Positions 5,664 through 8,852 of a stretch of 8,852 bases of DNA are shown one piece after another. The notes under the pieces were generated by a model. It was not told the DNA's origin. It searched no databases and saw only the letters and a list, made by a program, of their open reading frames with translations. Source of the DNA: Methanobrevibacter sp. (lineage in GTDB: Archaea; Methanobacteriota; Methanobacteria; Methanobacteriales; Methanobacteriaceae); assembly GCA_030539985.1 (NCBI GenBank), contig JAUNXD010000055.1, positions 1 through 8,852 of the forward strand, read 5' to 3'. How positions within the stretch are numbered: the stretch's first letter is position 1; each line of letters starts with the position of its first letter. The position numbers and the translations under genes were made by a program.

Positions 5664-6362
5664 TTATACGTCAATTTTACTGTTAATCAATGAGTCATCT
5701 CCAGCTGAGATTATCTCACCGTCCAAAACTTCGATAACTCTATCTGCAAGTTTAGCTACATCCATATCATGAGTTACAATAATTAATGTTACATTCTTAT
5801 CTTCGTGCAAATCAATTAGTTGCTTAAGGATTCTGCTACTTGTCTTTGAATCCAATGATCCTGTTGGTTCATCTGCCAATATTATTGATGGGTCATTTGC
5901 CAGGGCTCGGGCAATGGCAACCCTTTGACGTTCACCGCCGGACAGTTTGTTCGGCAACATTTTTGCCTTGTCCTTAAGGCCGACATCATCCAATAACTTC
6001 AATGCCTTAGCACGCATATCCTTGGATGACAGTTTTTGAGTAAACATTGGAATCTCGACATTTTCAACAACGGAAATGTTTGGAATCAGATTATGGAGCT
6101 GGAAAATAAAACCAATCTTTTCGCCTCTAAACTGGTTTAATTTTTTAGATGAGCTTAAATCCTCACCTGCAACATTGATGCTTCCGGAGTCCGGAACGTC
6201 CAGTGCACCAAGCATGTTTAAAAGAGTTGATTTGCCTGATCCTGACGGACCGATGATTGACACGAACTCCCCATCAGCGATTGTGAGGTCAACTCCATTC
6301 AATGCCTTGATCTTGCCGTCCTCATAGCTTTTATACAAATCTTTAATCTCTACAGCATTCAT
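5664..6362 (-). CDS. ABC exporter ATP-binding protein (MacB/LolD type)
   Basis: A 232-residue ATPase that powers the membrane partner encoded just upstream. Motifs in order: Walker A GPSGSGKST (38-46), Q-loop with Gln88 (GFIFQLHNL), signature LSGGERQRVAIARAL (140-154), Walker B IILADEP with Glu165, D-loop SLDS, and H-loop His198 (IVTHDMD). The aromatic A-loop position is Tyr13 (LYKSY). All catalytic residues are present. Length and the HNLIPNISVVENVEIPM segment fit the MacB/LolD/FtsE group that drives mechanotransmission rather than substrate passage. It starts 9 nt after the permease stop, and its ribosome site GAGGTGG overlaps that stop, so the two are co-expressed. The substrate is unknown; antimicrobial peptides, lipoproteins and other envelope molecules are all possible. 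Confidence 0.93.
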   Translation of the reverse strand: MNAVEIKDLYKSYEDGKIKALNGVDLTIADGEFVSIIGPSGSGKSTLLNMLGALDVPDSGSINVAGEDLSSSKKLNQFRGEKIGFIFQLHNLIPNISVVENVEIPMFTQKLSSKDMRAKALKLLDDVGLKDKAKMLPNKLSGGERQRVAIARALANDPSIILADEPTGSLDSKTSSRILKQLIDLHEDKNVTLIIVTHDMDVAKLADRVIEVLDGEIISAGDDSLINSKIDV

Positions 6363-6371
6363 CTTACCACC

Positions 6372-7481
6372 TCACTCATACCTCAACGCTTCTGTCGGAG
6401 GCAATTTGACCGCCTTGATTGCAGGATAGATTCCTCCGATGATTCCAACCACAATAGCTATTGAAAATGCCTGTATGAATATCTTTGGAGTGAACAGTGG
6501 ATCAATACCCATTTGCGGACCTAAAAGTGTGCATGCCGCAAATCCGATTAAAGATCCGATGATTGCCGATACAATTGTAATCACCAGTGATTCACCAACA
6601 ATCATTCCAAGAATCCTTTTGTTTGACCAGCCAACAGCCTTTAGAACTCCAATTTCACGGGTTCTCTCAAACACTGACATCAGCATTGTGTTGATGATGC
6701 CCAACCCTCCGACCACAATGGCCAGAAGTGAAATCGCCCATGTGGAAGCCTCAAGCATGTTGAGCATTGTAGCCATCTGCTCCATTTCCATAACTGAGGT
6801 GATTGTTGTGATGTCATCACCGTATTTCACATCGATTCTGTCAGCCACTTCCTGAGCGTCAACACCCTTTTCGACCTTGACATAAATGTTTGAAATTGAA
6901 TCCTCATCATCCATCAGCTCTCCAACCTTGGAGATTGACGTAAACACTCCGCCGGCCATGTTTGAATCGCCTGATTCATAGATTCCGACAATCTCGAAGT
7001 CCTCGCCGTCGATTTTGATATTGTCTCCCACTTTATAGTCATTGTCATCGGCATATATCTCACCGAGAATGGCTTCATTTTCACCATCCTCCATAATTCT
7101 ACCTTCCTTCATTGAGATGTCTGCCAGAGTTGTTCCTGCAGGATCAATACCAATCAGCGTATTCATGTAATCGTCACCAACCGATGTCAAAACGACATAA
7201 ATCGGATAGGCTTCCTCTACACCCTGAACCTTTGCAATCTTGTCTGTCCATGAGGCGTCGATTGTATTTGTTCCATAGGCCGAATCCCCTGTTTCTTTTC
7301 CGGAAATCTGGAAATCGGCACCTCCCGCATGGATTGTATCTTCAAAGGTATTTACCAAACCATCTGTGATTCCACCAAGAGCGACAATGACAATTATGCC
7401 TATTGCAATACCTACAATGGCCAGAATTGCACTGGTTCTTCTCCTGAATGGATTTTTAAGAATGAATTTTAAAAATGACAT
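6372..7481 (-). CDS. ABC exporter permease (MacB/FtsX type)
   Basis: A 369-residue membrane subunit with the MacB topology: a basic N-terminus (KNPFRRR), first membrane helix about 17-36, a large outer domain about 37-245 (MacB periplasmic-core-like, with LIGIDPAG and VGDNIKIDGEDFEIVGIY), then three helices at about 247-270, 294-320 and 334-355. Between helices 2 and 3 is the coupling motif SVFERTREIGVLKAVGWSNKRI, and the C-terminus ends KLPPTEALRYE, both hallmarks of the FtsX permease domain. The frame is open back to 7712, but the extra 77 residues overlap the DUF3781 gene on the other strand and lack homology to the family; the ATG at 7481 gives the normal N-terminus. No ribosome site precedes it, so a leaderless message is likely. 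Confidence 0.92.
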   Translation of the reverse strand: MSFLKFILKNPFRRRTSAILAIVGIAIGIIVIVALGGITDGLVNTFEDTIHAGGADFQISGKETGDSAYGTNTIDASWTDKIAKVQGVEEAYPIYVVLTSVGDDYMNTLIGIDPAGTTLADISMKEGRIMEDGENEAILGEIYADDNDYKVGDNIKIDGEDFEIVGIYESGDSNMAGGVFTSISKVGELMDDEDSISNIYVKVEKGVDAQEVADRIDVKYGDDITTITSVMEMEQMATMLNMLEASTWAISLLAIVVGGLGIINTMLMSVFERTREIGVLKAVGWSNKRILGMIVGESLVITIVSAIIGSLIGFAACTLLGPQMGIDPLFTPKIFIQAFSIAIVVGIIGGIYPAIKAVKLPPTEALRYE

Positions 7482-7550
7482 AATACTAAATAGTAGTGTA
7501 ACATATAAATAACTGATTGTAGTCATAACCAAGATGCAAAAATGAGGTGG
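7482..7550. promoter_or_regulatory. divergent promoter region of exporter and DUF3781
   Basis: One AT block at 7502-7512 can be read as a TATA box in both directions: ATATAAATA on the + strand, TTATTTATATG on the - strand. About 25 nt downstream it predicts transcript starts near 7532 for DUF3781 and near 7481, at the ATG, for the permease. The DUF3781 message would carry a leader with a strong GAGGTGG ribosome site (7544-7550); the permease message would be leaderless. Confidence 0.5.
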
Positions 7551-7554
7551 TAAA

Positions 7555-7794
7555 ATGCATAAGAAAGTACTTTTAGAAAATGTTGACAAAATACATACAA
7601 CAGAAATGGGAATCGGGAGAATACAGAAAAATTTAGAGATAGATGAAGAGCCTGTAGAGTATTGTATTTCCAAGCTTAAAAAAGCAGATTCGGCTGTTGT
7701 TAAGGAAGGCAAAAACTATTATGTTGAGGTTGACGGATGCAGAATAACCATCAATTCAAGCAGTTTTACTATTATTACAGCCCATAAAGTATAG
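7555..7794 (+). CDS. DUF3781 family protein
   Basis: A 79-residue protein recognised as DUF3781 (PF12636 as I recall), a family of small cytoplasmic proteins with no known function found in Firmicutes and methanogens of gut-type habitats. Diagnostic segments are DKIHTTEMGIGRIQKNL (11-27), VEYCISKLK (34-42), GKNYYVEVDGCRITINSSSFTIITAHK (52-78). The length is close to complete for the family. It has a strong ribosome site, GAGGTGG, 4 nt before the ATG, and its own TATA box. It is divergent from the exporter permease, but nothing shows a functional link. No membrane segment is present. A bacterial origin by transfer is conceivable given the family distribution. Confidence 0.82.
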   Translation: MHKKVLLENVDKIHTTEMGIGRIQKNLEIDEEPVEYCISKLKKADSAVVKEGKNYYVEVDGCRITINSSSFTIITAHKV

Positions 7795-7804
7795 TTTAAA
7801 AATT

Positions 7805-7830
7805 AAAAAAAAAAGAGAAAATAATTCTCT
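7805..7830 (-). terminator. hairpin plus T10 terminator of the DUF2283 gene
   Basis: On the - strand a perfect 6-bp stem (AGAGAA / TTCTCT, bases 7814-7830) with a 5-nt loop runs straight into ten T (complement of A at 7805-7814). This is the layout of a bacterial intrinsic terminator, 6 bp after the DUF2283 stop at 7836. The + strand lacks a following T-run, so it serves the - strand gene best. Confidence 0.65.
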
Positions 7831-7835
7831 AAAAT

Positions 7836-8219
7836 TTATATTATTAATTGTGCTTCAATTTCAGGAATATGAGAAAAATTACTGGTTATTGAATGAATAG
7901 GGCATTCATTTTCAATATTTTTAATTAATAATCCGAATAATGCATTAATACAAATTGAATTAACATCCACTGAAATATTAACATTCAAAAACAAAATGTT
8001 ATTCAAACTTTCGGGAGGAACATTCAATCTTTTAGAAGCATCATGAATTTCTAAAGCAGTAGGAATATTGTCAATATCAAAATCCAATAGAATACCATCG
8101 TCCATTTCAATAGTTTCATCATATTGAAAGTCCCTATTTACTTTGATTCCCAAAATATCTGAATCAATATCGTATCGATAAATAACTTCATATGAATTGT
8201 TATTTTCTTTCAATTTCAC
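7836..8219 (-). CDS. DUF2283 protein, probable antitoxin
   Basis: From the GTG at 8219 the product has 127 residues. Residues 14-66 (YDIDSDILGIKV...ETIEMDDGILLDFDIDNIPTALEIHDASKRL) match DUF2283, a small beta-rich family repeatedly found next to RelE/DUF4258-like toxins and regarded as an antitoxin. A further 60 residues follow (VPPESLNNI...VNISVDVNSICINALF...IEAQLII), making it about twice the usual 60-70 aa. The frame is open to an ATG at 8279, but AGGAGG at 8229-8224 favours GTG at 8219 (4 nt) or TTG at 8213 (10 nt). It overlaps the upstream gene by 20 nt, implying coupled translation. The domain is fairly sure; the antitoxin role is inferred from context. Confidence 0.7.
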   Translation of the reverse strand: MKLKENNNSYEVIYRYDIDSDILGIKVNRDFQYDETIEMDDGILLDFDIDNIPTALEIHDASKRLNVPPESLNNILFLNVNISVDVNSICINALFGLLIKNIENECPIHSITSNFSHIPEIEAQLII

Positions 8220-8523
8220 GTTCCCTCCTATCCTTACTAAATGAATAAGCAGTAATGACTTTGATACCTTCAAAATCATCTATTTCAATTATAATGTAAA
8301 AATCTTTTGTTTTGATTTTTTCATGAGGATAACTAAGTTTGAAACGATTCTCGGTTGTTTTAGAAATGCTTAAAAGTATTTTTGAACTCAAACAATCATA
8401 AATATAATTAAAATTCACATCCCTTTCAAACCAATTATCCAAAACATAATCTTCCAATCTTAAATTAGAATAATCAAAAGAGTTTAATATTCTTTGAGCA
8501 TCTTCAATATTATAATCAAACAT
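8200..8523 (-). CDS. small protein, probable RelE/DUF4258-like toxin
   Basis: A 107-residue basic-tailed protein I do not recognise with certainty. It has an N-terminal helical part (IEDAQRILNSFDYSNLRLEDYVLDNWFERDVNFNYIYDCL, shown here only as the span 6-45), then three predicted strands: ILLSISK (49-55), FYIIIEI (75-81) and IKVITAYS (87-94), with a charged end DRREREIERK. An Arg/Lys-rich sheet finishing with hydrophobic-VxTAY is typical of RelE-superfamily toxins such as DUF4258 and BrnT. Toxin-first order, a 20-nt overlap with the DUF2283 gene and the missing ribosome site support a toxin-antitoxin pair. Catalytic residues cannot be named. It is strikingly AT-rich, using mostly AAT, ATT, TTT and AAA codons. 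Confidence 0.5.
   Translation of the reverse strand: MFDYNIEDAQRILNSFDYSNLRLEDYVLDNWFERDVNFNYIYDCLSSKILLSISKTTENRFKLSYPHEKIKTKDFYIIIEIDDFEGIKVITAYSFSKDRREREIERK
8224..8229 (-). promoter_or_regulatory. ribosome binding site deciding the DUF2283 start
   Basis: AGGAGG on the - strand lies inside the 3' end of the upstream gene. It is 4 nt before a GTG and 10 nt before a TTG in the DUF2283 frame; the other clear ribosome sites in this window have 7-8 nt after GAGG. It lies downstream of the in-frame ATG at 8279 and so argues against that start. Confidence 0.65.
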
Positions 8524-8557
8524 TGCAGTAATCCATTATATAATATCATGGTTTATT

Positions 8558-8570
8558 CCATATATAACTT
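8558..8570 (-). promoter_or_regulatory. putative promoter of the toxin-antitoxin-like pair
   Basis: On the - strand GTTATATATGG (8567-8557) is a TATA-like element that would start transcription near 8539, leaving a 16-nt leader before the ATG at 8523. A second AT element, TATTATATAA, at 8546-8536 is too close to the ATG for a normal start. It is a prediction from spacing only. Confidence 0.35.
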
Positions 8571-8754
8571 CAACAACAATAGACTTCTTAATTTGAAACA
8601 AGTTAGAAACTTTTTCAAATGATATTATACTATTTCAATTGTAAAGTATATAAATTTAACTAATAAAAAGTAAATGCCAAAACTCTTCAAAATACAAAAA
8701 TAGTCAAAAAAAGGACAGTAAATTCTCTAAAAAATCAAAAAGCTTAAAAAAAGT

Positions 8755-8779
8755 AAAAAAAAGAGATTAAAAATCTCTT
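8755..8779 (-). terminator. hairpin plus T8 terminator of the right-edge gene
   Basis: On the - strand a perfect 8-bp stem, AAGAGATT / AATCTCTT (8761-8779) with a 3-nt loop, is followed by eight T (complement of A at 8755-8762). It lies 5 bp after the stop of the partial gene at the right edge and shares its AGAGA/TCTCT stem with the terminator at 7805-7830. Confidence 0.65.
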
Positions 8780-8784
8780 AAAAT

Positions 8785-8852
8785 CTAATCATCCATATCT
8801 TCAAATCTGGATTCTAATTTTTCCATTACACCAGGAAGTGAAGTGTATTCCA
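8785..8852 (-). CDS. 3' end of an unrecognised gene
   Basis: The - strand is open from the right edge to a TAG at 8787-8785 and encodes EYTSLPGVMEKLESRFEDMDD as the final 21 residues, written here as EYTSLPGVMEK then LESRFEDMDD. The acidic, helical tail and the intrinsic terminator just downstream support a real gene end, but the family cannot be told from so little. Confidence 0.55.
   Translation of the reverse strand, partial: EYTSLPGVMEKLESRFEDMDD

Noticed and set aside
6439..6855. 138-residue frame antisense to the permease
   Set aside because: Composition follows the complementary codons of the permease; no family resemblance.
7482..7712. 77-residue N-terminal extension of the permease
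   Set aside because: It lies antisense to the DUF3781 gene, precedes the normal basic N-terminus plus first membrane helix, and overlaps the predicted promoter.
8220..8279. ATG start of the DUF2283 protein at 8279
   Set aside because: It would add 20 residues unlike the family and has no ribosome site, whereas AGGAGG lies downstream at 8229-8224.
8674..8703. Nine-codon frame (MPKLFKIQK) after a TATA-like TATATAAATTT
   Set aside because: It has no ribosome site and is too short to distinguish from chance; a small RNA starting here was considered but nothing beyond the TATA-like sequence supports it.
1..8852. tRNA, rRNA, insertion sequence, integrase or attachment site
   Set aside because: No cloverleaf, conserved rRNA segment, transposase or recombinase motif, or flanking direct repeat was seen on either strand.

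Overview
The window looks like a chromosomal segment of a methanogenic archaeon of the order Methanobacteriales, most likely Methanobrevibacter or a close relative. The reasons are the AT-rich composition, archaeal promoters (TATA-like boxes about 25 bp upstream of probable transcription starts), Shine-Dalgarno sequences of the GGAGG/GAGGTGGT type, and archaeal genes: RadB, archaetidylinositol-phosphate synthase, DUF357 and a UPF0254-type protein. All product names rest on motif and family recognition by eye; no database search was run.

Layout. (1) 1-281, + strand: 3' end of a UPF0254-like gene. (2) 284-2559, - strand: a compact three-gene operon encoding a PLP aminotransferase, a small QueG-related two-cluster ferredoxin and a DGC-domain putative zinc protein, with a 9-nt gap and then a 4-nt overlap. 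(3) 2619-3955, - strand: radB and a YrdC/Sua5-type threonylcarbamoyl-AMP synthase, separated by a T8 terminator that abuts the radB promoter. (4) 4002-4807, + strand: archaetidylinositol-phosphate synthase translationally coupled to a DUF357 gene, divergent from the Sua5 gene. (5) 4804-5292, - strand: a short RhuM-like protein whose stop codon overlaps that of DUF357, followed by a 371-bp non-coding region. (6) 5664-7481, - strand: a MacB/FtsX-type ABC exporter operon (permease, then ATPase). (7) 7555-7794, + strand: a DUF3781 gene divergent from the exporter. (8) 7836-8523, - strand: an overlapping gene pair that looks like a toxin-antitoxin module (RelE/DUF4258-like, then DUF2283). (9) 8785-8852, - strand: 3' end of an unrecognised gene, preceded by about 260 bp of non-coding DNA.

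The left half is mostly housekeeping: tRNA t6A modification, recombination and membrane lipid synthesis. The right half is accessory in character (RhuM-like protein, toxin-antitoxin-like pair, DUF3781, exporter). The best unexplained structure is an array of six 19-bp units in exact register (5379-5492) upstream of the RhuM-like gene. Its core RCAATWTTAC is nearly palindromic, which suggests a multi-site operator. The second point of interest is the aminotransferase / mini-QueG / DGC operon, a combination whose pathway I do not recognise.
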